DNA of 64,000 nt from 2-02-FULL-48-14 sp041645035 (lineage in GTDB: Bacteria > Patescibacteriota > Gracilibacteria > UBA1369 > 2-02-FULL-48-14). Below the pieces are notes generated by a model that was not told the DNA's origin, did no database searches, and saw nothing but the letters and a program-made list of their open reading frames with translations. Shown in pieces: positions 26,301 to 34,734 of the stretch (position 1 is the first letter of the stretch; each line of letters starts with the position of its first letter). The stretch is from positions 1 through 64,000 of the forward strand of contig JBAZQU010000002.1 of NCBI GenBank assembly GCA_041645035.1. The letters run 5' to 3'. The translations under genes and the position numbers were made by a program.

Positions 26301-26762
26301 ATGTCTCGAGCCCTTCTGGACTATGTAACCGCTTCCGCCCTTAAAAAAGTACCTGTCATCAAGCCGGGCGCTACCGTTAAGGTGTATCAAAAAATCGCTG
26401 AAGGAGGGAAGGAGCGTGTTCAAATGTTTCAAGGTTTGGTGATTCGTGTGAGTGCCGGAGCCGGAGTAGATAAGACTTTCACCGTCCGCAAGGTGGTTGA
26501 AGGAGTAGGTGTTGAAAAAATCTTCCCCGTGTACACACCAACCATCGAGAAAATTGTCATAATGAAGCAAGGAAAAGTTCGCCGAGCCAAGCTTTATTAC
26601 ATGCGTGATCTTCAAGGTAAATCCACTCGTCTTCGTGAAACTGAACTGGCAAAAGCCATTATGGAGGAAGTTAAACCTGTTAAAGAAGAAAAGGTGGAGG
26701 AAGTGGAAGAAGTTGTGGCCGAAGCACCTGCTGAGGAAACTCCGGCTACAGAACAGAAATAA
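26301..26762 (+). CDS. rplS: 50S ribosomal protein L19
   Basis: 153 residues. The core (IKPGATVKVYQKIAEGGKERVQMFQGLVI...YTPTIEKIVI...GKVRRAKLYYMRD) is classic L19, which sits at the 30S-50S interface. The C-terminal 40 residues are an acidic Lys/Glu/Ala-rich extension (EEVEEVVAEAPAEETPA) beyond the usual 115 residues. Single gene; the usual rimM-trmD neighbours are absent. Confidence 0.96.
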   Translation: MSRALLDYVTASALKKVPVIKPGATVKVYQKIAEGGKERVQMFQGLVIRVSAGAGVDKTFTVRKVVEGVGVEKIFPVYTPTIEKIVIMKQGKVRRAKLYYMRDLQGKSTRLRETELAKAIMEEVKPVKEEKVEEVEEVVAEAPAEETPATEQK

Positions 26763-26855
26763 CAAGCCGCAGTGAAGGGTCGAGCGATTTTTGGTTTGAG
26801 AAAATTCTACGAATGGTATTTGGCCGGCAGATTGGAATGTTTATTGCCCTCGTGA

Positions 26856-26873
26856 GGTGAGCATATGCTCACC
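26856..26873. repeat. 18-bp perfect palindrome
   Basis: GGTGAGCATATGCTCACC, extended by weaker outer pairing. It sits between rplS and the HNH gene. It could be an operator for the HNH promoter at 26950 or a terminator-like hairpin; there is no T-run. Confidence 0.5.
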
Positions 26874-26949
26874 ACGCAACATTCCCCTGTGAGCGCCACT
26901 CAAAGTGGGGCTTTTCTAGATTTTTGTCAGGACTTTTGGTGGCGATTTT

Positions 26950-26958
26950 TGCTAGAAT
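26950..26958 (+). promoter_or_regulatory. Extended -10 box (TGCTAGAAT) of the HNH gene
   Basis: It lies 26 nt before the ATG at 26985. No convincing -35 element at the usual distance, as expected for extended -10 promoters. Confidence 0.5.
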
Positions 26959-26984
26959 ATGGACGTCATTTAACCTGTTATTTT

Positions 26985-27876
26985 ATGGAAAACTCGACCG
27001 TGAAAATCTCGGATGAAAAACTGCTCAGGCTTTGCGAAAAGTTCGGTAAACGAGCGCTGTTGTGGCGGAGAAAGTTCACCGGCCTGCTGCCGGAGGTGAA
27101 TCGTCGGCGCTTGTATGAACGCCGTGGATGCGGAAGTATTTTTGAATTCGCTGCGAAGCTGGCAGGACTTTCAGAAGAACAAGTACGCCTGGTGCTCCGT
27201 CTGGAGAGAAAGTTTGAGGACAAACCGTCCCTCTATGAGATTTTAGTGGAAGGGAAGGTCAGCCTTTCTAAGCTTGCGCGGGTTGCCTCCTTGGCGAATG
27301 TTCAAAATGAAATGGAATTGGCTGAAAAAGTTAAACTTTTACCGCAAAAAGCATTGGAAACTTTGGTGCGAGATGAACGCATATTGGAATGCGATTCCAG
27401 AGGACGAAATGGCCACGCACTTCAGTGCGTACCAAATGGCTTCTCACAGCCATTATTCGAGGTAAAATCCGTGCGTGCGCACGTTTTCAATTTTGAAGTT
27501 TCCGAAGAAGTGACGGAAGAACTCAATCGCCTCCACGAGCAAGGACAAGATGTGAACAGGCTTCTTCTGGACCTTCTGAAACAGCGAAACGAAAATATCC
27601 GGCAGAAAAAAAGAAAAACTGGTCGAAAAGGCACGGCCCACCGATTCCAGGTATATTTCCGCCCAAGTGAAGGCCATCTTGAGGGAAGAATTCGGCCAAA
27701 AGTGCTCCATCTCCACCTGCAAAAAGTCTGCAAAAGAAATTCATCATTCACAAAGGTTCTCACTTGCACATACCCACGACCCCCGTTACTTGGCGCCCCT
27801 GTGTAAAGAACATCACCAACTGGCACATCTCGTGGACCAGAGCTATAGGGACATGAAAAAGGCGGTCGTGGGGTGA
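26985..27876 (+). pseudogene. HNH endonuclease family gene with a +1 frameshift in an A-run
   Basis: The frame from ATG 26985 gives a conserved helical N-terminal part (LLRLCEKFGKRALLWRRKF; LAGLSEEQVRLVLRLE). After a run of seven A (27606-27612) it goes out of frame, ending at 27806. With six A, the reading would continue KLVEKARPTDSRYI into the other frame, which ends at 27876 and carries the HNH zinc-binding domain (CSISTCKKSAKEIHH, LAPLCKEHHQLAH). So one gene is split by a single-base insertion, a transcriptional slippage site, or an assembly error. A decayed copy lies at 49 kb. The family is probably a mobile or selfish nuclease; its role is unknown. Confidence 0.8.
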
Positions 27877-27964
27877 GGTGTCTGCGCGGAGGTAGAAGGG
27901 CGGCCGGCTTTTATTCAAACCAAAAATTGCTTGATCCTCTTTTTTGAAACGCTAAAGTAGGGAA

Positions 27965-28552
27965 GTGACGATTCCACCCCTTGAAGACATCATCGCCGGT
28001 ATGGATGAAGCAGGCCGCGGTTCCTGGGCGGGCCCGGTGGTGGCCGCTGCCGTTATTTTGCCAAAAGGACTACGTTTGGGTGGACTCAACGATTCTAAAC
28101 TCGTCCCGCCCGCCAAACGGGAGAAACTTTTTGAAAAAATTGTTCGTTATTGTGACTATGGTGTTGGACTCGCCAGTCATGAAGAGGTCGATCGATGTGG
28201 TCTTCTGCAGGCCACTTATTATGCTTTCAAGCGAGCGTTGGAAAACCTGCCCACTAAACCGGATCACATCCTGATTGATGGCCGCGACAAATTTGCTTTT
28301 GTCATTCCGCATACTTCCATCATTCGCGGTGACCAAAAAGTACGCTGCATTTCCGCGGCCTCCATCATTGCCAAAGTGACTCGAGACCGACTCATGGTAG
28401 AATATGGTAAGCGATACCCTCAGTACGGATTTCAAATGCACAAAGGTTACGGTACGGAGGCGCACCAGTTAGCCCTTCGGGAACACGGACCTTGTGAACT
28501 GCACCGCAAATCCTACGAACCTTTAAAAAAACTCCAATGGCAAGCGAAATGA
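27965..28552 (+). CDS. rnhB: Ribonuclease HII
   Basis: Cleaves RNA in RNA-DNA hybrids, removing misincorporated ribonucleotides. 195 residues. Catalytic GMDEAGRGSWAGPVVAAAV at the N-terminus, LNDSKL, then SIIAKVTRDRLM and HKGYGTEAHQLAL with the conserved acidic residues. The start is GTG at 27965; a TAAAGT box 6 nt upstream suggests a leaderless mRNA. Its TGA stop overlaps the csaB start (ATGA). Confidence 0.95.
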   Translation: MTIPPLEDIIAGMDEAGRGSWAGPVVAAAVILPKGLRLGGLNDSKLVPPAKREKLFEKIVRYCDYGVGLASHEEVDRCGLLQATYYAFKRALENLPTKPDHILIDGRDKFAFVIPHTSIIRGDQKVRCISAASIIAKVTRDRLMVEYGKRYPQYGFQMHKGYGTEAHQLALREHGPCELHRKSYEPLKKLQWQAK

Positions 28553-29565
28553 TTCCAAGAAGCATTCTTATAGTCGGAAATTACGGCGCCGGTAATTTGG
28601 GGGACGATGCTATTTTGGGTGGAATCGTGGCGGAGCTTCGCAGCGTCGGCTACGAGGGCGAAATTCAAATCACTCATGGGGGAGTGATTGGCAGCACGGA
28701 GATCTATAAAGGTCTCAAAAGAGCACCTTTTATACCTGTTGGCCTGCGCAGTCGTTTCAAAAAAAATCGTAAAGCGGCACTGGAAACCATTGCGCGGGCA
28801 GATTTGGTTATTTTGGGTGGCGGTGGCCTATTTACAGATGAGGAAACGTGGAGAGCGCCCTTAATTTGGGCCACACAAGCGAAAGCCTGTCGTAAATTGA
28901 AGAAGCCCTATCTTTGCTTTGGACAAAGTGTGGGACCCCTCCGCCATTTGTGGAGTCGCCATTGGGCCAAAAAGACTTTTAAAGGTGCGGCCGCAGTTCA
29001 CGTGCGGGATCAAATTTCCGCCGATCTGCTGAAAGAGTGGGGGCTGGAAGCAACGGTGGGCACGGACCCCGCTTTTTCCTGGCTGCTCGAGCAGAAGCGA
29101 ACCATTCCTCGCAAGCCGATCCTTCTCGTTTCCCTTCGAGAATGGCCGGATTTTGGTGCGGAAAAATGGAGACCCCTCGTCAAAGAAATCCAGGTTTTTG
29201 CCAAAAAGAAAAAACTAAAACCCATTTTGATGAGTATGCAACAAGGGGAAAATCTGAAAGCAGCCGGACTTGAAATCTATGAGCCCAGCTCCGCCTTAGC
29301 CGCCTTTGAAGCTATGGAAAAAGCGCAAATGGCCGTCACCATGCGCTTACACGCCGGAATCTTTGCCATCGCGGCAGGCACGCCTGTGGCCGTCTTATCT
29401 TATTCGCAAAAAGTGAAAGCCTTGCTGGATGGAACCTGCACAGTACTTTCCAATCCCACCCCGGAAACTTTACGAGAAGCCTTAAAAACCCTTTCAAAAA
29501 AACCAATGAACCTCGAGAAACAGCTCATAAAAAATCAGCAATTTTTAAAAAAAGCTTTGAACTAA
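28549..29565 (+). CDS. csaB: Polysaccharide pyruvyl transferase CsaB
   Basis: 338 residues from ATG 28549 (a 4-nt overlap with rnhB; an ATG 12 nt upstream is also possible). VGNYGAGNLGDDAILGG, LVILGGGGLFTDEE, FGQSVGPL, and MRLHAGIFAIAAGTPVAVLSYSQKVKALL mark the family. CsaB adds pyruvate ketals to cell-wall polysaccharide, creating the ligand for SLH domains. Two SLH proteins are encoded in this window (1786 and 46334). The 3' end converges with rfbA with a 4-nt overlap. Confidence 0.92.
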   Translation: MIPRSILIVGNYGAGNLGDDAILGGIVAELRSVGYEGEIQITHGGVIGSTEIYKGLKRAPFIPVGLRSRFKKNRKAALETIARADLVILGGGGLFTDEETWRAPLIWATQAKACRKLKKPYLCFGQSVGPLRHLWSRHWAKKTFKGAAAVHVRDQISADLLKEWGLEATVGTDPAFSWLLEQKRTIPRKPILLVSLREWPDFGAEKWRPLVKEIQVFAKKKKLKPILMSMQQGENLKAAGLEIYEPSSALAAFEAMEKAQMAVTMRLHAGIFAIAAGTPVAVLSYSQKVKALLDGTCTVLSNPTPETLREALKTLSKKPMNLEKQLIKNQQFLKKALN

Positions 29566-30284
29566 CTCGCCATATTCTCCTGGACAAAGCGGGCCACGCC
29601 CATCATGTGGTCGATGGATTCGCCGCAATCCCCCCAAAACCCGGATAAAATCGTGTGGGTAAGCGTGCCGTTTTTAACGTAGTAGTCATTCACATCCGTG
29701 ATTTCCATTTCGCCACGTGAGGAAGGTTTTACAGATCGAATCACCTCAAAAACCCCGGGAGTAAACAAGTAACAGCCCGAAACCGCATAAGGACTGGGTG
29801 GATTCACGGGTTTTTCCAAAATTTCTACAATTTTTCCATTTTCCAGGCGAGGAACCCCATAACTTTGAGGTTGCTCCACCTCTTTCAAAAAAATATGAGC
29901 CTCACTGGTTCCTGCTTCAAATTCCCGTGCGGCCTTTTCCAGAGAATCTTGGAAAATATTATCCCCCAGCATGACCACGAACTTTTCATCTCCCACAAAA
30001 TCCTTAGCCAAACTCAGCGCTTGGGCTATTCCCCTTGCTTCTTCTTGAACTTCGTAAGCAATGTTTACGCCAAACTCAGTTCCGGCGCCCAGAAGCTCCA
30101 AGAAATGCCCGGCATGACCCTTGCCGGAGATCAACAGGATGGAATTTACCCCCATCTCCTTCAATTTCAGGAGAGGATAGTAAATCATCGGCTTGTTGTA
30201 GATGGGCAGTAAGTGCTTATTGGTGACTTTGGTCAGTGGCGTGAGCCTGGACCCGGTCCCTCCAGCGAGAATAACTCCTTTCAT
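29562..30284 (-). CDS. rfbA: Glucose-1-phosphate thymidylyltransferase (sugar nucleotidyltransferase)
   Basis: Makes dTDP-glucose from glucose 1-phosphate. Nucleotide-binding GVILAGGTGSRLTPLT, KHLLPIYNKPMIYYPL, MLGDNIF, and EKPVNPPSPYAVSGCYLF. At 240 residues it is the shorter form lacking the last helix of the 290-residue enzymes. It follows rfbB on the same strand, 18 nt apart. Confidence 0.92.
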   Translation of the reverse strand: MKGVILAGGTGSRLTPLTKVTNKHLLPIYNKPMIYYPLLKLKEMGVNSILLISGKGHAGHFLELLGAGTEFGVNIAYEVQEEARGIAQALSLAKDFVGDEKFVVMLGDNIFQDSLEKAAREFEAGTSEAHIFLKEVEQPQSYGVPRLENGKIVEILEKPVNPPSPYAVSGCYLFTPGVFEVIRSVKPSSRGEMEITDVNDYYVKNGTLTHTILSGFWGDCGESIDHMMGVARFVQENMAS

Positions 30285-30302
30285 ATGCTACGCACGTTAG
30301 TG

Positions 30303-31247
30303 CTAAGAGATAGTATACCAAGCAATCGTTTCGCGCATCCCTTCTTCCATGGAGACCGAAGGACTCCACCCGAGTTCACGTTTCATTTTGGCATAATTCA
30401 TGGAATAGCGCTCATCATGCCCGGGCCGATCTTCTACAAAACTGATCAAATCTTCCGTTTTCCCCAGAGCTTTGAGAATCATTCGAGCAATCGCCAGATT
30501 TTCCTGATCATTGTCGGCCCCGATATTGTAAATTTCTCCAATTTTTCCTTTTTCCAAAATAGTCAAAATTGCTTCACAGTGGTCACGAACGTAGAGCCAA
30601 TCACGCACATTTTTACCCGTTCCGTAAACCGGCAGTTTTTCGTTTGCAACCGCGCGATTTATCATAAGCGGAATGAAATTTTCCAGACTTTGATAAGGGC
30701 CATAATTGTTGGAACAACGGCTGATAGTCACGGGAACGCCAAAAGTTCTTAAATAGGAGAGACACAGGAGGTCGGAAGCCGCTTTGCTGGCAGAATAAGG
30801 ACTACTGGGTTTTAAGGGACTGTCTTCGGTAAATTGTTCGGTACTTCCAAAACCCAAGTCGCCGTAAACCTCATCCGTGGAAATATGATGGAAGCGCTGC
30901 ACTTTAAAATCGCATGCGCTGTCCAGCAGAGTTTGCGTTCCTTGTACGTTTGTAGTCACAAAAATGGCCGGATCTTTGATGCTGCGGTCCACGTGCGTTT
31001 CGGCCGCAAAATGCACCACCGTGTCGAATTTTTCCGCTTCAAAAAGCGCGCGCACCAGCGCGCGATCTTCAATGCGTCCTTCCACAAACTTCACCCCCCT
31101 TGCTTCCGCTTCCGCCAGATTCTCGCGGTGTCCGGAATAGGTGAGGGCGTCCAGCACCACTAAACTATCCTCCGGACGTTTTTCCAGATGACTGTACACA
31201 TAGTTGCTGCCAATGAAACCGGCTCCGCCAGTAATAAGAAGCTTCAT
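30303..31247 (-). CDS. rfbB: dTDP-glucose 4,6-dehydratase
   Basis: Extended SDR enzyme: GGAGFIGSNYV (NAD site), STDEVYGDLG, active-site YSASKAASDLL (YxxxK), and NNYGPYQSLENFIP. 314 residues, normal. It makes dTDP-4-keto-6-deoxyglucose, the branch point to dTDP-rhamnose and related sugars; rfbC/rfbD are not in the window. It overlaps the infB stop by 4 nt, so envelope sugar synthesis is coupled to a translation factor gene. Confidence 0.95.
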   Translation of the reverse strand: MKLLITGGAGFIGSNYVYSHLEKRPEDSLVVLDALTYSGHRENLAEAEARGVKFVEGRIEDRALVRALFEAEKFDTVVHFAAETHVDRSIKDPAIFVTTNVQGTQTLLDSACDFKVQRFHHISTDEVYGDLGFGSTEQFTEDSPLKPSSPYSASKAASDLLCLSYLRTFGVPVTISRCSNNYGPYQSLENFIPLMINRAVANEKLPVYGTGKNVRDWLYVRDHCEAILTILEKGKIGEIYNIGADNDQENLAIARMILKALGKTEDLISFVEDRPGHDERYSMNYAKMKRELGWSPSVSMEEGMRETIAWYTIS

Positions 31248-33304
31248 AGTGTCTTCATTTTCTTTTCTTCTTTCCAGGCTTCAAGTACATCGTGTTCTTC
31301 CAGCTGAACTTTGCCCTGATAACGGACTCCACATTCATTGCCCTGTTCAAGCTCCTCCATGTCTTCGTTCACCAGCTTAAGGCCCGTAATTTTCCCATCC
31401 CCGATTTCTTTCCCGTCACGAAGCACACGTACATTACATTTACTCTTGAGGATTCCTTCCGTGATTTTTCCACCCACCACAAATTCGCCTTTACCGGTGA
31501 AAAAGACTTTCATCACCTTAAATTTTCCAAGTTCTACCAAAAGCACTTCAGGCTGAAGCATCCCGGAGAGGATCTTACGGAGATCATCAATGAGTTCGTA
31601 AATGATCCTGTAGGTCACCACTTCAATACCCATGCGTTCCGCCAAACGTTTCACCTGTGCGCCTGTATCCGTGTGGAAACCAACCACTAGCGTCCCGGGG
31701 CTTGCCGCTGCCATAAGCACGTCCGATTCGGTGATATTTCCCACTCCGCTATGGATGACTTTAATAGCCACATCGTCATTTTTAATTTTGGCGAGCGCTT
31801 GCTTAATGGCCTCCAAAGATCCTTGCGTATCCGCCTTCATTACCACTTTGAGCAGTTTGAGCGAACCGTCTTTAATGCGTTGCAAAATCTCCTGCATGCC
31901 CATACCGGCGCTGATGAGCTGTTCGCGAGCCATATCATGTACTTGCATGGCTCGTTGACGCGCCATTTTTTCATCCCTAACCGCTTGTAAAATTTGTCCG
32001 CTCTCCACGGGATCGTGCAGTCCGGCAATCTGCGCGGTGTCGGAAGGGCCGAGTGCTTTGATCGATTTTCCGGTGTGGTCGCGCATCTTTTTCACACGTC
32101 CGAAAGTTTGCCCCACAATGAAGTTATCGCCTATGTTCAGATTTCCCGTATTCACCAAAATAGTTGCCACCGGTCCCAGGTTTGGGTCCAGATGGGATTC
32201 CACCACGGTAGCCACCGCCGGACGATTGGGGTTGGCCTTAAGGTCCAGCATTTCAGCGACTAAAAGCACACTCTCCAAGAGTTCATCGATTCCTTGCTTA
32301 TTTTTTGCGGAGATCGGCACCATAATCGTTTGTCCGCCCCATTCTTCGGATTGGAGACCATATTCTACAAGTTCCGCTTTGATTTTATTGATGTTGGCAT
32401 CAGGCTTGTCGATTTTATTGATCGCCACAATTACCGGCACATTCGCTTCTTTGGCGTGATTAATGGCCTCTACGGTTTGAGGCATCACACCGTCGTCCGC
32501 GGCCACCACCAAAATGGCGATATCTGTGGCGCGAGCACCGCGAGCGCGCATTGCCGTAAACGCTTCATGTCCGGGAGTGTCGAGGAAAGTAATCTTCTGT
32601 CCCTTACAAACAACTTGATAAGCCCCGATATGTTGGGTGATTCCTCCCGCTTCGCTGGCCACCACATTCGCATTTCGAATCGCATCCAGCAGGGTCGTCT
32701 TCCCATGATCCACATGACCCATCACGCACACCACGGGCGGACGCCTTTTAAGATCCGCCTTTTCTTCTTCTCCGAGCAATTTTTCCAAGTCCCCTTTAAA
32801 AATATCTTCCGCATTCACATCGCTGCGCTGTTTTTTAAGCTGAACGCCCAGACCATCGGTGATAATCATTGCCGTGTCGAAATCAATAACCTGATTTAAA
32901 CTCGCCAAAATCCCGTTCTTCATCAGCGCCCCGATTAGAACCGCGGCGCTAAGTCCTGTTTTTTCAGCTAATTCTTTTACGGAAATCATCTCAGAAATTT
33001 CCACGCCCTCGCGTTTGATTTGAGGATTGTCCGTTCGTCGAACCTCTGTTTTTTTAGTCACTTTTCCGGCCTTCTGTTTGCGTTGAGTTTTTACGATCTC
33101 TTTTTCCTGTGCTTCCTCCACGATTTTTTCGTAGACTTCGGCTGCGCTCTTGTCACGACGTCCGGCAACCTCGTCCTTCACCAGTTCCACTACGTCATCC
33201 TCAATTTTTTCGGAATCTTCAAAGCCCAGCTCCAAAAGCAATTTTCTCATTTCACTTTCTGTGAGTCCCAGTTTAGAAGCCAAATCGGTCAGAGCGATTG
33301 CCAT
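31244..33304 (-). CDS. infB: Translation initiation factor IF-2
   Basis: 686 residues. An N-terminal IF2_N-like region (LAEKTGLSAAVLIGALMKNG), G domain with VMGHVDHGKTTLLDAIR, DTPGHEAFTAMRARGA and NKIDKPDAN, then domains II, III and the C-terminal fMet-tRNA-binding domain. The N-terminal linker is short compared with E. coli. The usual nusA-infB-rbfA neighbours are absent; instead infB starts an operon with rfbB and rfbA. Confidence 0.97.
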   Translation of the reverse strand: MAIALTDLASKLGLTESEMRKLLLELGFEDSEKIEDDVVELVKDEVAGRRDKSAAEVYEKIVEEAQEKEIVKTQRKQKAGKVTKKTEVRRTDNPQIKREGVEISEMISVKELAEKTGLSAAVLIGALMKNGILASLNQVIDFDTAMIITDGLGVQLKKQRSDVNAEDIFKGDLEKLLGEEEKADLKRRPPVVCVMGHVDHGKTTLLDAIRNANVVASEAGGITQHIGAYQVVCKGQKITFLDTPGHEAFTAMRARGARATDIAILVVAADDGVMPQTVEAINHAKEANVPVIVAINKIDKPDANINKIKAELVEYGLQSEEWGGQTIMVPISAKNKQGIDELLESVLLVAEMLDLKANPNRPAVATVVESHLDPNLGPVATILVNTGNLNIGDNFIVGQTFGRVKKMRDHTGKSIKALGPSDTAQIAGLHDPVESGQILQAVRDEKMARQRAMQVHDMAREQLISAGMGMQEILQRIKDGSLKLLKVVMKADTQGSLEAIKQALAKIKNDDVAIKVIHSGVGNITESDVLMAAASPGTLVVGFHTDTGAQVKRLAERMGIEVVTYRIIYELIDDLRKILSGMLQPEVLLVELGKFKVMKVFFTGKGEFVVGGKITEGILKSKCNVRVLRDGKEIGDGKITGLKLVNEDMEELEQGNECGVRYQGKVQLEEHDVLEAWKEEKKMKTL

Positions 33305-33392
33305 CTGCGATACAGGTTACTCGGTGAAACCGAGGGTGTTTAAAAAAAGCCCCCCCACTCTAGGTTAAAACAGGTTTAAAGTAAAGAAATGA

Positions 33393-34508
33393 TTACTCCA
33401 ATTCTATGGGTTTGTCCTCCAAAAGGGCCATTTCAATCTGTCCACCCACTTTGCCGTCAGTCAGTTTATAAACGTCTTTATCAATTTTTTTGAATTCACG
33501 ACTTGCCGAATTATAAGTACTGACAGTTGTGCCAATCTGTTTTCCCAGTTTTTGCATGTATTCGTCATAAGCACCTATGTGATGCCCCAAAGTATCAATA
33601 TTCTTCAAAACCTCTTGGATGGACTCTTCAGCCGCGTCTCGACGCATGCCCTGAAGAACCGTCTGCAAATACGCATAGAGAGAAGTGGGGGAGACGATGG
33701 TCACATGTTTACTGCACGCATATTCCATGAGGTCCTGAGAATTCACATCCAGCGTCCCCACGTTATAAATCATCAAATTGTAATAGACCCCTTCCGCCGG
33801 GATGAACATGAAGGCAAAATCGGTGGTTCCCTCCGCGGGACGCACATACTTAGCAGTCTCGTCGATGCGTTTTTTAACATCCGTCTTGAAGGCTTTTTCC
33901 AGTTCGTCACGTCGGCCCTTATCCGTTTCTTCCATCAACATATTATATTTTTCCAAGGAAAATTTGGCATCAATAGGAATGATCATTTTGTTCTGGAAAA
34001 CAACCGCGTCCACAATTTCTCCGTTTTTCATTTTGTGCTGCATTTCAAATTGTTTGGGTGGCAGGATATTTCCCAAAAGCTTTTCGAGAAAATATTCACC
34101 CAAAATTCCACGTTGTTTCGGATTTTTCAAGATATTCTCCAGACTTTTCATTTGCTGCGCAAAATCCACCACTTGTTTATTGGTTTCTTGAAGGTTCGTG
34201 AGATTCTTAGTCACTTCTTGAATAATGGTGGTACTTTGAGCGAACTGCTTCTGCATGGTTTGCGTACTGTCCGTTTGGTGCTTCGTTAGGGATGCTTGAA
34301 TTTGATTTAACTTAGCCGTCATCTCCTCTCGATTCTTGCCATGCCCACTTTCAACATCTCGTCGGAGCTCCGAAATAACCTGCAGCATCATCTGCATGCC
34401 GGCGTCATCCTTGGGATTTTTCAGCCCTTCAAGTTTTTTATTGAGGAAATAAAGCAATCCTCCAAAACCCAAAATGGCTAGCACAAGCGGAAAAAACCAG
34501 TTAGACAT
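33393..34508 (-). CDS. rmuC: DNA recombination protein RmuC homologue
   Basis: 371 residues. N-terminal membrane anchor (WFFPLVLAILGFGGLLYFL), a coiled coil to about residue 120, then the RmuC nuclease-like core with KQRGILGEYFLEKLLGNILP, VDAVVFQNKMIIPIDAKFSLEKY, and FMFIPAEGVYYNL. RmuC limits certain rearrangements and was proposed to be a restriction-like-fold nuclease. Transcribed leftwards, divergent from the candidate RNA gene at 34545. Confidence 0.93.
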   Translation of the reverse strand: MSNWFFPLVLAILGFGGLLYFLNKKLEGLKNPKDDAGMQMMLQVISELRRDVESGHGKNREEMTAKLNQIQASLTKHQTDSTQTMQKQFAQSTTIIQEVTKNLTNLQETNKQVVDFAQQMKSLENILKNPKQRGILGEYFLEKLLGNILPPKQFEMQHKMKNGEIVDAVVFQNKMIIPIDAKFSLEKYNMLMEETDKGRRDELEKAFKTDVKKRIDETAKYVRPAEGTTDFAFMFIPAEGVYYNLMIYNVGTLDVNSQDLMEYACSKHVTIVSPTSLYAYLQTVLQGMRRDAAEESIQEVLKNIDTLGHHIGAYDEYMQKLGKQIGTTVSTYNSASREFKKIDKDVYKLTDGKVGGQIEMALLEDKPIELE

Positions 34509-34509
34509 A

Positions 34510-34538
34510 TTGACAAATTATTTTAAATGTTTTATAAT
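34510..34538 (+). promoter_or_regulatory. Consensus sigma-70 promoter of the candidate RNA
   Basis: TTGACA (34510-34515), exactly 17 bp, TATAAT (34533-34538): a full 12/12 match to consensus, the strongest promoter in the window. It points right into a 180-nt stretch without a coding frame. It also overlaps the upstream edge of rmuC, whose own promoter must face the other way. Confidence 0.85.
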
Positions 34539-34544
34539 TACCTG

Positions 34545-34722
34545 ATTGATCATTGATAACTCGGTGTTTGGAAAGGAATTGTGGAGGAGTGCCTACATCA
34601 ACAAAGCCATACGTGGATTGGTCCCTCCTCTGCAATTTCGTCTCAAACACGGTAAGTGTAAGCTCACCCTAACGGGTTGGCAACACGATTTCATAAAAAA
34701 CCCTATGTCAAAATAGGGTTTT
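34545..34722 (+). ncRNA. Candidate structured non-coding RNA, about 178 nt, family unknown
   Basis: Bounded by a perfect promoter and a strong intrinsic terminator. Predicted folding by eye: a long rod formed by GTGTTTG/CAAACAC (34564-70 with 34644-50), GGAATTG/CAATTTC (34575-81 with 34633-39) and GAGGAG/CTCCTC (34584-89 with 34625-30), with small internal loops and a CCA-TACG-TGG tip. A second hairpin follows (GTGT/ACAC outer, ACCC/GGGT inner; 34656-34686), then the terminator. Length and rod shape are close to 6S RNA, but I cannot match it to 6S, SRP RNA (no GGAA-loop/GGAAGCA domain), tmRNA or RNase P RNA. The short ORF crossing the region runs through the terminator and is not credible. 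Confidence 0.75.
34697..34722 (+). terminator. Intrinsic terminator of the candidate RNA
   Basis: AAAACCCTAT stem pairing with ATAGGGTTTT across a 6-nt loop (GTCAAA), ending in the T-tract. Nearly symmetrical, so it could also terminate rpsA transcription from the other side. Confidence 0.9.
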
Positions 34723-34734
34723 ATTGTATTTACG

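Noticed and set aside
34545..34722. SRP RNA, tmRNA or RNase P RNA
   Set aside because: None of their conserved motifs (domain IV GGAA loop, tRNA-like ends with ANA tag frame, P4 helix) is visible.
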